From Sphingopyxis sp. JAI128 (GTDB taxonomy: Bacteria; Pseudomonadota; Alphaproteobacteria; Sphingomonadales; Sphingomonadaceae), in the NCBI RefSeq assembly GCF_014207235.1, contig NZ_JACHDA010000005.1, positions 1 through 64,000 on the forward strand: a stretch of DNA of 64,000 nt, written 5' to 3'. Within the stretch, counting starts at the first letter, position 1, and every line of letters begins with the position of its first letter. The position numbers and the translations under genes are program-made. A model generated the notes under the pieces. It saw only the letters and a program-made list of their open reading frames with translations. It did no database searches and was not told where the DNA came from. Shown here one piece after another: positions 18,868 through 28,605 of this stretch.

Positions 18868-21825
18868 TCAAAAGACTGTGGCTTTGATCCCGACGAAGAA
18901 GGACCGGCCTTCGGCGCTGATCGGATAGGCAACGGCGCCGACATCCGGCTTGCGGTCCCAAAGATTGTTGATGCCGCCGTAGATCTGAAAGCGGTCGCCG
19001 ACCTCCAGGCTGGCGTAGAGCCGCTGGTTCAGCTTGTCGCTGTACCAGAAATAGCCCGGTTCGATGTAGTCGGGATTTGCCGCTTCCTGCTCGCGCGTGA
19101 CGCGGCGCGTCTTCGAGAACCAGTCCACGCCGTAGTTGATCGTTACCGGCCCCTTCGTCCAGCTCAGGTCGAACGTACCGCTATACCGGGGCGCCGGGTA
19201 GACAGCCAATTGCATCTCATTCTCCGGTTCCGCGCCAAGGCTCGGCACGAAGGAGAGCTTGTGGAGATAATTTCCCGCGACACGGAGGTTGAACTTCCCG
19301 GCATTGTCGAACGGCTCGAATCCATAGTTGACAACGACGTCCAGTCCGGACGTCCGGAACGATGCCACATTTGCGGGAATCACCGAAAAGTCGAAAACAT
19401 ATCCGGTCGTGGGGCTGCGCTCGATTGCACTGCAGTAGACGTTGTCGAGCGTCGGCTGGTCGTAACAGAGATCGACGATGTCCTGGGCGGTCGAATACTG
19501 GATCGCCTGCTTCAAGCGGATGTCGTACCAGTCTGCCGTGATTGAAAGGCCGGGAACGAAGCCCGGCCGGATAACGAGACCAGCCGTCCAGGTTTTCGCC
19601 GTCTCTTCGTTGAGATAGCGGTTGCCGCCCTGCGTGCCGAGAAGGCTGCTGTTCTGCGGTGAGGTCTGATCGCCTGCCGGGTTGAACGTCGCAGGATTGA
19701 TGCCGACCGCAGTCAGGGCAGCCGAACAGTTGGCCGCCCGATATTCGGTTCCTTCCGCCAGCCGATCGGTTCCGCACGGGTCGGTGATGAACTCGTAGGT
19801 TCCCGACGTCGCCGCGAACAATTCGGTGATATTGGGCGCGCGGACCGCCTGCGAGTAGGTGGCACGGAACAAGATGTCGCGGACCGGCGACCAGGTCCCG
19901 TCCACCTTCCAGGTGGTGGTGGTGCCCACCGTCGAATAGTCTGAAAGGCGGACCGCGCCGCCGACAGACAGATCGTGCGCGAAAGGCACGTCCCTCAGCA
20001 GCGGCAGGTTGATTTCGCCGAAAACTTCCTTGACGTCGAAGCTGCCCCGATCGACGAACGCCTGCGAGCTGTCCATCAACTGGCCAGCTTGCGTAAAATC
20101 GGACGGGATCGAATGGCTGCTTTCCTTGCGATACTCGGCGCCGATCGCAAAGCCCACAGGTCCGCCAGGCAGCCGGAAGAAAGACCCGGTGTCGCCCGAC
20201 AAGGATGCCGACACGACGTGCTGCCGGATACGAGCCCAGTCGCTATGGTCGACGGTCACGAAATCGAGCGCGGCCTGCGAGGGCGCGCCTTGGCCCAGAA
20301 TATTGAGGGGAACACACTCGCCCGGGCGGAACGTCACGGGAGCACCGTTGAACGTCGGCTGCCCACCGTAGTTGCCACCGTAGATTTCTGTCTCACCTGG
20401 AAGGTTGATCCGGCAGGTAACATTGCCGTTTGCATCGGTGACCGCGTCGAGCGCAGCATAGTAACGATCGGTCAGGCGATCATTGCGATTGGTCGCCTTC
20501 TGGGTCGACTGACCGAAGACGTAAGAAATATCATATCTGAGGCCCGAACCAATGTCTCCGGTGGCACCGACCACCGTGCGCCACAACTCGCGGTCCATCT
20601 CTGACTGGCGAACCCCGAAATCGAAATTGTCGCGGCTGAAAAGCGCCCCATCGGCGCCCGCGGCGCCGAAACGCTCGATCAGAAAGGGATTGCCCGGCAG
20701 CAACTCGGTATAAAAGTCATATGTCGGCTGTGCGAAAGTGTTCGCTGTCGACCGGACATATTTGCCCTCGGCATAGAATTCGAGCGCAGGGCTGACTTCG
20801 TAGCGCGCCATCAGATTGGCGATATGCCGACGAGAGTAAGGGATATAATCGCCATAATAGATTTCGCGCGGGGTATTGGTCCCGCCAATGGCGAGGCCGC
20901 CACCGCCCGGGAGGGCGATGCCGCGATCATAAACGCCCCCTTCGCCGGTGCGATCGGGAACCCCGTCGAAATCCAGGTCGATCGCCCCGCCCATCCAGCT
21001 GTCGGCCCAGGTCAGATTGCTGTAGAGGACGCGGTCCGGGACGTTGGGATCGTCGGGGAAGTCCTGATTGTTCCGGACAAACGCATAGGACGGTCCGGTG
21101 CGACCGTAGTTCAGCCGCTGACTCTGGCTGAAACGGTCCGTTTCGTTGAACTCATAGGCGAGAGTGACATTGCCTCGCCCCTCGGCGAAATTCTTCCCGA
21201 AGGTCGCCGCGACGTAGCGGTCACCCGCATCGCCGCGCTGCGAAATTCCGGTTTGCGCGCGCACGCGCAAGCCCTCGAAATCCTTCTTCAGAATGAAATT
21301 CACGACCCCTGTGACGCCATCGGCACCGTAGATGGCCGAGGCGCCCCCGGTCAGCACGTCGACGCGCTCGACCAGGTCGGTCGGGATGGTGTTGATATCG
21401 ACGGCGGCATTGCCGGGAATACCGGCGACGTGGCGCCGTCCATCGACGAGCACCAGCGTGCGGCTGCTGCCGAGATTGCGAAGATCGAGGGTATTGACCC
21501 CGACAAGCTGGGCATTCGGAAGATTCGAACCCGCAACGTCGATATTGGTCGTCGAACCCAGCAACGCGGGATTTTCGACCAGATAGTCGGTCAGATTGAC
21601 ATTGCCGGTCCGCTGGATCGTCTCGGCACTGATGACCTGCACCGGGTTGGGCGACGACAATTCGGGGCGAGCGATGCGCGAGCCGGTAACGACGATGACA
21701 TCGCTTTCGTCCACCGCGTCTGCCACCGGTTGATCCTGCGCGAGGACGGGAACGGACGCGAACATCGCAGCAATGGCCAACGGCGCTGCGCCAAGCCGCA
21801 GACTCCGGTCGAAGGTATTTTTCAC
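18868..21825 (-). CDS. TonB-dependent receptor (985 aa)
   Basis: Starts at GTG with AGGGAAA upstream. A signal peptide ends at VPVLAQ (about residue 30). A TonB-box-like DVIVVTGSRI follows at about 43-52, then the plug domain (NPVQVISAETIQRTG, VLVDGRRHVAGIPGNAAVD, ERVDVLTGGASAIYGADGVTG) and a long beta-barrel ending in an aromatic residue (ATVF). This is the large family seen in sphingomonads and Caulobacter for uptake of carbohydrates, peptides or aromatic compounds. It lies downstream of the GH114-type glycosidase and a hypothetical gene on the same strand, hinting at an oligosaccharide substrate; that link is inference. Confidence 0.95.
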   Translation of the reverse strand: MKNTFDRSLRLGAAPLAIAAMFASVPVLAQDQPVADAVDESDVIVVTGSRIARPELSSPNPVQVISAETIQRTGNVNLTDYLVENPALLGSTTNIDVAGSNLPNAQLVGVNTLDLRNLGSSRTLVLVDGRRHVAGIPGNAAVDINTIPTDLVERVDVLTGGASAIYGADGVTGVVNFILKKDFEGLRVRAQTGISQRGDAGDRYVAATFGKNFAEGRGNVTLAYEFNETDRFSQSQRLNYGRTGPSYAFVRNNQDFPDDPNVPDRVLYSNLTWADSWMGGAIDLDFDGVPDRTGEGGVYDRGIALPGGGGLAIGGTNTPREIYYGDYIPYSRRHIANLMARYEVSPALEFYAEGKYVRSTANTFAQPTYDFYTELLPGNPFLIERFGAAGADGALFSRDNFDFGVRQSEMDRELWRTVVGATGDIGSGLRYDISYVFGQSTQKATNRNDRLTDRYYAALDAVTDANGNVTCRINLPGETEIYGGNYGGQPTFNGAPVTFRPGECVPLNILGQGAPSQAALDFVTVDHSDWARIRQHVVSASLSGDTGSFFRLPGGPVGFAIGAEYRKESSHSIPSDFTQAGQLMDSSQAFVDRGSFDVKEVFGEINLPLLRDVPFAHDLSVGGAVRLSDYSTVGTTTTWKVDGTWSPVRDILFRATYSQAVRAPNITELFAATSGTYEFITDPCGTDRLAEGTEYRAANCSAALTAVGINPATFNPAGDQTSPQNSSLLGTQGGNRYLNEETAKTWTAGLVIRPGFVPGLSITADWYDIRLKQAIQYSTAQDIVDLCYDQPTLDNVYCSAIERSPTTGYVFDFSVIPANVASFRTSGLDVVVNYGFEPFDNAGKFNLRVAGNYLHKLSFVPSLGAEPENEMQLAVYPAPRYSGTFDLSWTKGPVTINYGVDWFSKTRRVTREQEAANPDYIEPGYFWYSDKLNQRLYASLEVGDRFQIYGGINNLWDRKPDVGAVAYPISAEGRSFFVGIKATVF

Positions 21826-22482
21826 GGTAAAGTTTCCCTAGCTATTAGAAAGAAGGCGAAGAATACGCCGGGCGGTCAAAGGCATGGATCATCGAGGATC
21901 GTCCGAATACCGAGCCGGCGCGCGTCCGGATGCACGATCAGCCGGGCAGTCTCGGGCGGGTCGGCAGATTGGGAGGCATCGCAAAAGCGAGCTGGGCAGT
22001 ATCAAGCGGCCCCCGCTCATTGCTGGCGCCAGGAAGCAGGCGGTATCCCGTACTTTCCCCGCGCATGTCGGGGTTTATGATCCGACAGATATAGGAGGCA
22101 CCGTCAGCCGAGCAGTTTGATGGAGCTTCCAACGCTGCCGCCGGGGTCACGACGCCATGAATAGACGAGGCGAGAGCAGCGGCGTGCAGGGAAGCGATCA
22201 TTCTCATCGCGTCGGTATAGATCGCCGCAAACGTCGCGCGAAGGCCGCCGGACAGCGTCATTCGACCATTTGCCGCATACTCTCCGAAACATCCTGGACC
22301 TGTGCACGCGCCGACAACCGACCACTCGCCAGGCAGGCAAGCGATGCCCGCGTCCGCCGCTATTTCGAGGTTGGAGCCTCCGGACGCGCCAGCGACGCCA
22401 GCCAGGGTTGACATGGGCCGCCTGGCTGGATTTCCGACGACTGGGCCGAAATCTCTGCATGGTCTTACCGAGGCGGCCGCCT
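21826..22482 (-). other. Gap; weak reading frame at 21938-22414
   Basis: 657 bases upstream of the TonB receptor. One minus frame from ATG 22414 (MSTLAGVAGASGGSNLEIAA) to 21938 gives 158 aa with partly protein-like composition but no recognised family and only a weak ribosome site. The receptor promoter should lie at 21826-21930. Confidence 0.35.
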
Positions 22483-22992
22483 TTATGGCTTTCTTGACGC
22501 GGAAAAACTCCTGCCGAGAACCGCGCCATAATCCCCGACGCCATATTCGGCGCCGTCCCGGAAGCGCATCATGATGCGTTGCACGGGCCAGACAATGCTT
22601 CCATCCGAAAGCTTCAGGCTGATGTTGATCTCGCCCTCGGGATCGCGGTCGTCGCCGACCCACTCCCCTCCAAGCTCACGCAGAAGCGTCAGCCCGACAT
22701 AGCCTCCGAGCGCGAACAGGCTGAAACCGACATTCTCGGAGAACAGTCCCCCGGGGCGCGCCACGCCAGCAGGCGCATCGCGATCGAACAGCCGGTCGAT
22801 TTCATAGAGGCTGCAAAGCGTGAAGTCGGTTCGGAAGCCCACGTCCCGCAGCCGGTCGGCGATGTCCTTCCCGGCCGACACGGCCTCTGCGACGATGCGC
22901 GGCGTGGATGACAGATTTGCCGATCCCGATTCCCCCGTTCGAGACCAGGTCGCAACCCGTCTCACGATGCGCGAGAAGACGCCGCCTTTCAT
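22483..22992 (-). CDS. Hypothetical protein (169 aa)
   Basis: Starts at ATG with a GGGAAGGGAA ribosome site. The N-terminus is basic, without a membrane segment. The middle has a hydrophobic stretch (ENVGFSLFALGGYVGLTLL) and the C-terminus is rich in beta strands (EINISLKLSDGSIVWPVQRI). It resembles small proteins seen next to other bacterial enzymes but I recognise no family. It begins 55 bases after the GH114-type gene and is probably cotranscribed with it. Confidence 0.6.
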   Translation of the reverse strand: MKGGVFSRIVRRVATWSRTGESGSANLSSTPRIVAEAVSAGKDIADRLRDVGFRTDFTLCSLYEIDRLFDRDAPAGVARPGGLFSENVGFSLFALGGYVGLTLLRELGGEWVGDDRDPEGEINISLKLSDGSIVWPVQRIMMRFRDGAEYGVGDYGAVLGRSFSASRKP

Positions 22993-23047
22993 GCTGTTTC
23001 CCTTCCCGCGATAGATGACGAGCGACAGGCTGCGACTGGCGGTCCGC

Positions 23048-23971
23048 TCACCATGTGGACGCAGTCGAGCAAGGCATGCGCCCGCCGTTGTTCGGCATGC
23101 CCAGTTTCCAGCGGGTGGTGTTGAACCGCTGCGCGGTCGACGTCGCGCAGATCTTCGCCCATTTCGCGGCGTTGTAATTCTTGTACTCGGCGATGAAGAC
23201 CGCCTTGTTCTGCTCGACGTAGCGCTGGAGACCGACGACGAACTCGCCGGTGACGGAATCCCACGGATCGGTGCATTCGTCGTACTGGAAGCATTCCTCG
23301 TTCAGCATGAAGTCGAAATAATCGGCGAGCTGGCGCGTCTGGGCAATATCGCCCTTCTGTCCGATCGACAGGCCGAGATCATGCGCCCAGCCGGCGAGTG
23401 CACGATTGTAGGCAAGCTGGTCGTCGAAGGTTAGCGGAAAGCCGGAGTCATTTTCCCAGCCATTGATCTCGTCGGGATCGACGGCATCGAACCCCTTGTC
23501 CTTGCACATCTGCATGCGCGCTTTCATGATCGGTTCGAGTTCCGAAATGCGACGAATGTCGAGCCAGTAGCTGCCCGGCCAGCCCAAGTCGTCCTTGCCC
23601 CATATCTGCGGCGTGAGGGCCTGGAACTTATAGGCGTCCTGCCGATAGGTTTCGTAGACGCCGGCATCGAAGTAGCAGATGACCTTCTTGCCGCGGTTGT
23701 GAAGGAAGCGAACGGTTTCTCCGGTGTTGGCCTCGCCGTCGATGTCGTAGATATCGGGCTCGGGAAGCGGGTTCCCGGCAAAGTCCCGCAAGCCCATCTG
23801 TTTCGGATTGTCGATGTTGAGCGGGCCGCCCAAGACCCAGTGGAGCGCGAGAGGCTTCTCGGCGGTCGGCTGCCACCATTCCGCTGTTTGCGGCGTGCCG
23901 CCCGAGACGGCGACAAAGAACAGGAAGGCCTGGAAGATACCCAGACAATATTGCGCTGACGTATCGAGCAT
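23048..23971 (-). CDS. Endo-alpha-1,4-polygalactosaminidase (GH114-type)
   Basis: 307 aa from ATG 23971 with GGAGGT eight bases upstream. A hydrophobic N-terminal segment (CLGIFQAFLFFVAVSG) targets it to the envelope. The body is a TIM-barrel of the GH114/DUF297 type: KKVICYFDAGVYETYR, WPGSYWLDIR, GFDAVDPDEINGWEND and SIGQKGDIAQTRQLADYFDF. The acidic residues in FDAG and DPDE are the likely catalytic centre. The known activity of the family is cleavage of galactosamine-rich polysaccharides such as fungal or biofilm Pel-type polymers. With the TonB receptor downstream it may feed a glycan uptake pathway. Confidence 0.85.
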   Translation of the reverse strand: MLDTSAQYCLGIFQAFLFFVAVSGGTPQTAEWWQPTAEKPLALHWVLGGPLNIDNPKQMGLRDFAGNPLPEPDIYDIDGEANTGETVRFLHNRGKKVICYFDAGVYETYRQDAYKFQALTPQIWGKDDLGWPGSYWLDIRRISELEPIMKARMQMCKDKGFDAVDPDEINGWENDSGFPLTFDDQLAYNRALAGWAHDLGLSIGQKGDIAQTRQLADYFDFMLNEECFQYDECTDPWDSVTGEFVVGLQRYVEQNKAVFIAEYKNYNAAKWAKICATSTAQRFNTTRWKLGMPNNGGRMPCSTASTW

Positions 23972-24710
23972 TGTCACTCACCTCCGATGTAAAATCTCCG
24001 GTCCATCCCCCCGACGGGCTCACCGCCGTCCCGGCCCTTGAGACCTTTGCGAGACCCTTCGGCCACCAAATCGCCCTGATGAAGGCGAGGCCGCCCGACA
24101 CACGCTGCCCGTCCGCTCACGCCGCGGTGCGCCGCCAACGCTCCTTGCGCGCAAAAAGCCATCACTCAGGCTCATGACCGGCTGACCGTCCCCTCACCTT
24201 TTCAGAGCCTCGAGACGAGATGCCCGCTCGCTCGAACGTGCGTCGTGCTCGCGGTCTGCTCACTTTATCGGCGGGCCATGATGACGCGACAGGCGCGCGG
24301 CGGATGGTCAAACCATACCGTCCGACAGATGCGTCGCCGGCGAAGGGGGCGGGAGTTGTCCGATATTGTGCCAACTTTGCCGCGCGCCGGCGAGCTACAT
24401 CCGCAAGCGGGAGCTGGTTACTCTTCCGGGATACCCCGCGCGCGCGTCGCAGGCCGGACTGCCGCCCAGCCAGTTGGAAAGCTCCATGTCCGCGCTTCGG
24501 CCTCGCCGGACATTGCCGCGGCGCGCCTGGACGGTTACAAACGCGGCCATGAAGTCCGCCCCCTGTACCATCTGACCGCGTCCCGCGCGTGAAGCGCGAG
24601 GACCAGCAACGGCGCCGACAAGCAGCGGCGCCGGCAGAATGATGCATGGCTTGAATGCCGCATGGCTTGAATGCCGCCGGCGCCCGGCGCCGGTCTTCCG
24701 GACGAATATC
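23972..24710. other. Divergent intergenic region
   Basis: 739 bases between the GH114-type gene and the acetyltransferase gene. It must hold both promoters. Apart from a tandem duplication near the right end there is nothing I recognise; the long minus frame crossing it is a shadow of the acetyltransferase gene. Confidence 0.5.
24646..24677 (+). repeat. Tandem 16-bp duplication
   Basis: Two exact head-to-tail copies of ATGGCTTGAATGCCGC, at 24646-24661 and 24662-24677, end 33 bases before the acetyltransferase start. Each copy also contains an ATG followed in frame by a stop two codons later. Confidence 0.85.
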
Positions 24711-25343
24711 ATGACCAATTATTTCGAAAGCCCCTTCAAGGGCATCACGCTCGACCGCCAGGTCACCCATCCCAACATCGAGGTGGGGCGGTACAGCTAT
24801 TATTCGGGCTATTATCACGGCCACGGATTCGAGGACTGCGCCCGCTTTCTCCTGCCGGACGAGGGCGCCGACAAGCTGATCATCGGCAGCTTCTGCTCGA
24901 TCGGCTCGGGCGCGGCGTTCATCATGGCCGGCAACCAGGGGCATGGGCAAGACTGGATCAGCACCTTCCCCTTCTACCGGATGCCCGACGTGCCGGCCTT
25001 CGAGGGTGCATCCAACGGCTACAGGGCCGCCGGCAACACGGTCGTCGGCAACGACGTCTGGATCGGCTCGGAGGCGATCGTCATGCCCGGCATCACGATC
25101 GGCGACGGCGCGGTGATCGCCACCCGGGCGGTGGTGACACGCGACGTCGCATCCTACGCAGTTGTCGGCGGCAATCCCGCACGCCTCATCCGGCAGCGCT
25201 TCGACGATGAGCTGGTCGCGCACCTGCTCGAGCTCAGATGGTGGGACTGGTCCGATGCGCAATTGAGGGCCGCCATGCCCATCCTCTGCAGCGGGGACGT
25301 GGAGCGCTTGCGCGAACTGCGCGCGCCTTCGGCGTCGGACTGA
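24711..25343 (+). CDS. catB: CatB-type xenobiotic acetyltransferase
   Basis: 210 aa, the standard length of type B chloramphenicol acetyltransferases. The left-handed parallel beta-helix hexapeptide repeats run [20 protein letters not shown] and on. The N-terminal [10 protein letters not shown] and the [11 protein letters not shown] block with catalytic His78 are diagnostic. The enzyme uses acetyl-CoA to acetylate chloramphenicol or related hydroxyl compounds in the cytosol. Chromosomal copies are common in proteobacteria and do not by themselves prove resistance. No integron attC site or integrase is seen. The gene name refers to the family. Confidence 0.9.
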   Translation: MTNYFESPFKGITLDRQVTHPNIEVGRYSYYSGYYHGHGFEDCARFLLPDEGADKLIIGSFCSIGSGAAFIMAGNQGHGQDWISTFPFYRMPDVPAFEGASNGYRAAGNTVVGNDVWIGSEAIVMPGITIGDGAVIATRAVVTRDVASYAVVGGNPARLIRQRFDDELVAHLLELRWWDWSDAQLRAAMPILCSGDVERLRELRAPSASD

Positions 25344-25349
25344 CGGGGC

Positions 25350-25380
25350 GATGGGCCAGCGCCAAGCGCGCTGGTCCATC
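25350..25380. terminator. Hairpin between convergent genes
   Basis: A 13-bp stem with one wobble pair (GATGGGCCAGCGC / GCGCTGGTCCATC) and a five-base loop begins six bases after the acetyltransferase stop. There is no T-run, so it may be a transcript-end hairpin rather than an intrinsic terminator. It lies between genes that converge. Confidence 0.5.
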
Positions 25381-25460
25381 GACCGCGGTTCGGCTGGCAA
25401 CCGTCCGTCAGCTCTCTCAGTCGAAGCGGCGATCTGCCTGCGCAAGCGTGGCGGAACGGG

Positions 25461-27389
25461 CTACATGTCAACGACCAGCCGCGCCGTCAGGCGGCGGCTC
25501 TGGATGTAGGCGAATGCATTATTGCCTTCGACATCCCATCCGTAGACGTCGAACAGGTTCGTCGCCTGGAGGCGGACGACGGCGGGAAGCTTCGCGACGC
25601 GGAAGCGATACCGAATTCCGACGTCGACAAGCGTCCGCGACGGCACGCGGACGTCGTTCGCAGCGTCGGCGTAGCGCCGTCCGGCGTGCTGGAGTGCGAC
25701 ATCGACCGACAGCGAGGGAACGGCCGGAAGGCGATAGTCGACATTGGCTGCCAGGGTCCGCGACGGGGTGCCGATGGGCCGCTGGCCGATCGCGCCGGCG
25801 GCCACCTCAGTGCCCGCGATCGTCGCGTCGAGCAGCATGCCGCCCGCGACGAGCGTGAGCCCGTCGGCCGGCGAGCCGCTCAACGACACTTCGGCACCAC
25901 GATGGTTGACGCTCCCGAGCCGGCGGAAGACGTTCGCCGTGTCGAGCCCGTAATAGGGCTTTCGGATGTCGAACGCCCCCGCGATCAGCGTCATCCCGCC
26001 AAGGCGCCACCGCAGCCCGCCATCGAACTGCCGCGTCCGGATCGCAGGCGGCGCCTCGTCACGGTTCACCGCCGTCTCGGGCGCCACGTCGCTTTCCTCG
26101 AGCCCGCGTGTCATCCCCCCGTAAAGCGCGAGCGACGGGGTGATCTCGAACGCCGCCGCGGCATTGAAAAGCCATGGGCGCGCGCGCGACACCGGAAGCA
26201 CCCCGTCCGGCACTGTCACGGCTTTTTCATAGCCGGTGCGCTGGATCCCGAGATTGAGCTGACCCACGCCAGCGAGCAGCCCCTGATAGGCAAGTCCCGC
26301 GGTCCACTGCCGGACCTGATCGCTGGTGCGCTCGGAGAAGTTGAAGCCGGGCCGCGCGACCGGCAGAGCCTCGTCGAAGGGTGCCGGGCCGATATCGACC
26401 CGGTCCGAACCGCCATAATATCGCGCCTGGCGCCGCGCCCGCACCGAGAGGCGAAGCTCGTGCCGGCTTCTTCCGATCGCGAACGGTCGCGCCAGCGAGA
26501 TTTCGCCGCTCGTCGAGGCGTTGCTGCGGCGCGGGCTCGCGATCACGCTGCGCGCCGCGAGCATCCCCGGCGCTGCCGCGTCGAGCAGGACCGTGTGCCC
26601 CTCGTCGGCGATATTGGCCGACCGGAACGCCCCGGCACGAAGGACGAGGGAGCCCTGCTGCGTGCGCCCCACGGCGCCATAGGTGATGCGCTCGACTTCA
26701 TAGTCGGCCCAATCCTGACCGAGGAACCGCCGCCGGCTCATCCGCTCGGGCAGTTCGCGGCCGTTCCCGATCACGATCGGATAGCTTTCCTCGTCGTCGA
26801 CCTGGATACGGCTCCAGAAGGGCTTGATCTCGGTTTGCGATCCCGGCCGCCACGCAAGCGAGGCGGCAATCGAGGTCACCTTGTTGCTGTTGCCGTACTG
26901 AAAGGCGTTGCTGTAAAAGCCGGCCCCCGCGGCAAGCCCGAGGCGGCGACCGTCGAGCGGGACGAGGGCATCGGCCTCGACCTCCCATCCGCCGAAGCTG
27001 GTGACCTTGGCCGCTGTGCTCAGCACCAGATCGTCGCCCGCGGCGCGCAGACGATAGTCGGCAACCCCCGACGGTGCCGGGAACGCATATCCTAAGGCCG
27101 ACGGACCGATGCGGATGCGGTTGCCGGCCACGAGACGGCTCGTCAGCTCGGTCTGCCGGTCGATGTAGAGCCCCTCGATGCGGACGTTGCCCGCGTCGGT
27201 CGGCGAGAAGCCGCGCACCTCGGAAGGACTGTAGATACCGAGCGTCTCGCCGCCGATGTTCGAACCGAAGGCATCCTCGGCATCCGACACGGCATTCTCG
27301 TCCACGCGTTGCGCGTGGGCTGGTGCCAGGGTTGCGAGCGGGATCGGGAGAAGAAGCGCCGTTGCGGCGCGCAGGGACAGATTTGACAT
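25461..27389 (-). CDS. TonB-dependent receptor, short form (paralogue 1)
   Basis: 642 aa from ATG 27389 after a GAGG site. The signal peptide ends at PAHAQ (about residue 27). The plug region has ETLGIYSPSEVRGFSPTDAG and GNRIRIGPSALGYAFPAPSG; the barrel follows, with the TonB-receptor C-terminal ATNLFDVYGWDVEGNN near the end. It lacks an obvious TonB box. The gene at 35512-37437 is a paralogue with the same plug pattern and almost the same length. The substrate is unknown; there is no siderophore gene nearby. Confidence 0.9.
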   Translation of the reverse strand: MSNLSLRAATALLLPIPLATLAPAHAQRVDENAVSDAEDAFGSNIGGETLGIYSPSEVRGFSPTDAGNVRIEGLYIDRQTELTSRLVAGNRIRIGPSALGYAFPAPSGVADYRLRAAGDDLVLSTAAKVTSFGGWEVEADALVPLDGRRLGLAAGAGFYSNAFQYGNSNKVTSIAASLAWRPGSQTEIKPFWSRIQVDDEESYPIVIGNGRELPERMSRRRFLGQDWADYEVERITYGAVGRTQQGSLVLRAGAFRSANIADEGHTVLLDAAAPGMLAARSVIASPRRSNASTSGEISLARPFAIGRSRHELRLSVRARRQARYYGGSDRVDIGPAPFDEALPVARPGFNFSERTSDQVRQWTAGLAYQGLLAGVGQLNLGIQRTGYEKAVTVPDGVLPVSRARPWLFNAAAAFEITPSLALYGGMTRGLEESDVAPETAVNRDEAPPAIRTRQFDGGLRWRLGGMTLIAGAFDIRKPYYGLDTANVFRRLGSVNHRGAEVSLSGSPADGLTLVAGGMLLDATIAGTEVAAGAIGQRPIGTPSRTLAANVDYRLPAVPSLSVDVALQHAGRRYADAANDVRVPSRTLVDVGIRYRFRVAKLPAVVRLQATNLFDVYGWDVEGNNAFAYIQSRRLTARLVVDM

Positions 27390-27567
27390 GCCTCCCGATG
27401 GCATTTGCCGGAGTCCCGAGACAGCCATGGGATCGAAGGCCACCTGTGCATCGAGCGCACGGGTCGGGCCAAGACGGCCGCAAAGCAGTGATTCCTGGCT
27501 AGACGATCGAAGCCATGCGCGACGCGGTCCCTCTGCCCTCCGGCGCAGCCCGCGTCGGCTGTCGCCT

Positions 27568-27897
27568 TCAGTCGGGAAAATCGGTGACGTCGGACGGCAG
27601 AAGCGGGCGCATGAAGCTGCGTTCGTATCGCAGGACACAGCCGCTCTCGTCGCGAAGCCGATCGGCTCTTATGAACAGGGGATCCTTCCCGAACAGACCG
27701 CGGTAGATTTCATACGCGGCGAAACTCTCGAAGCTGAAAAGCGCGATCGCGCGGTCGCTCGCGCCCTCGCCCGGCAGGAAATAGCCGTGATGCACGCCGC
27801 CATTCTTTCCCACGAGATAGATCCAGGCGCGTGCGAATGTCTCGAAGGCGGCGATCTTGGCGGGGTCCACCTGATATTCAACGACACATGTGATCAT
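27568..27897 (-). CDS. NIPSNAP family protein
   Basis: 109 aa, a single ferredoxin-like alpha/beta domain: MITCVVEYQVDP, FETFARAWIYLVGKNGG and HHGYFLPGEG are typical of bacterial NIPSNAP proteins. The length is usual. Members are small dimeric cytosolic proteins of unclear role, often near oxidoreductases. AAGGAAA precedes the start. It follows the GNAT gene by about 50 bases on the same strand. Confidence 0.88.
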   Translation of the reverse strand: MITCVVEYQVDPAKIAAFETFARAWIYLVGKNGGVHHGYFLPGEGASDRAIALFSFESFAAYEIYRGLFGKDPLFIRADRLRDESGCVLRYERSFMRPLLPSDVTDFPD

Positions 27898-27946
27898 CGG
27901 ATGTTTCCTTGCTTCCAGCGATGAGAAGTCGAATCCCGGTCGGACT

Positions 27947-28423
27947 TCATGGCGGCGGTGCCTGCGTCAATTCGAGATGGAGAAACTGGTTGAATGCGCT
28001 CTGCTCATAATCCGCGAAAGGCGCGCCATTCGCGAATCCGTTGCGTCGGTACAAGCCAAGCGCGGCATCGAATGCCGGGCCGCTTCCGGTTTCCAGGCTG
28101 AGCCGCAAAGCGCCCGATTCCTTTGCCGCCGCTATGATCCGGTCGAGGAGAAGCTGGGCGGCACCGCGCCGGGCAAAGTCGGGATGGGTGCGCATCGATT
28201 TCACCTCGGCGGTGCCATCCGCGAGCCGCTTCATCGCGCCGATACTTGCGATACGCTCGCCTTCCCATGCCGACCAGACGGTAACCGCCGGCGCCTTGAG
28301 ACCCGTCAGATCGAGGGCAAAGACACTGCCGGGCGGCGAGCTCTTCCGCATTCCTTCGAGGTGGAGTTCGAGGAGCTCCCGGGTCTGGTCGCTCGACAGG
28401 TCGTCCTCGCGTAATTCGAACAT
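27947..28423 (-). CDS. GNAT family N-acetyltransferase
   Basis: 158 aa. The acetyl-CoA loop is MRTHPDFARRGAAQLLLDRI, with the RxxGxA pattern; the last part LSLETGSGPAFDAALGLYRR is the usual strand-helix before the C-terminus. It resembles the YsnE/PhnO-like group that acetylates small amines. The substrate is unknown. AAGGAA is seen upstream of the ATG. Probably cotranscribed with the NIPSNAP gene. Confidence 0.9.
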   Translation of the reverse strand: MFELREDDLSSDQTRELLELHLEGMRKSSPPGSVFALDLTGLKAPAVTVWSAWEGERIASIGAMKRLADGTAEVKSMRTHPDFARRGAAQLLLDRIIAAAKESGALRLSLETGSGPAFDAALGLYRRNGFANGAPFADYEQSAFNQFLHLELTQAPPP

Positions 28424-28605
28424 GCACAGTTCCTTACTGCTATGGCGCGGCGGCGCGGAAGGAGGGGAGCCGAAGAAATCGGACAGCGCGATACCGCGGG
28501 TTGGAACGGCGCACCAACCGGAAGAGGCCCGCGTTACGGTTTGATACGGTTATCACGCTTCTTTCGGCGCACGGACATCACTCCGAACGGGGCCCTGCCG
28601 GCGGC

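Noticed and set aside
20824..22080. 418-codon plus frame
   Set aside because: Antisense shadow of the TonB receptor N-terminal region; no ribosome site or domain.
24711..25343. Integron gene cassette for the acetyltransferase
   Set aside because: No attC-like hairpin with the usual core sites, no attI or integrase nearby.
24162..25445. 427-codon minus-strand frame across the acetyltransferase gene
   Set aside because: Opposite strand encodes a complete CatB-type enzyme; the minus translation is Arg/Gly/Pro-rich with no motif.
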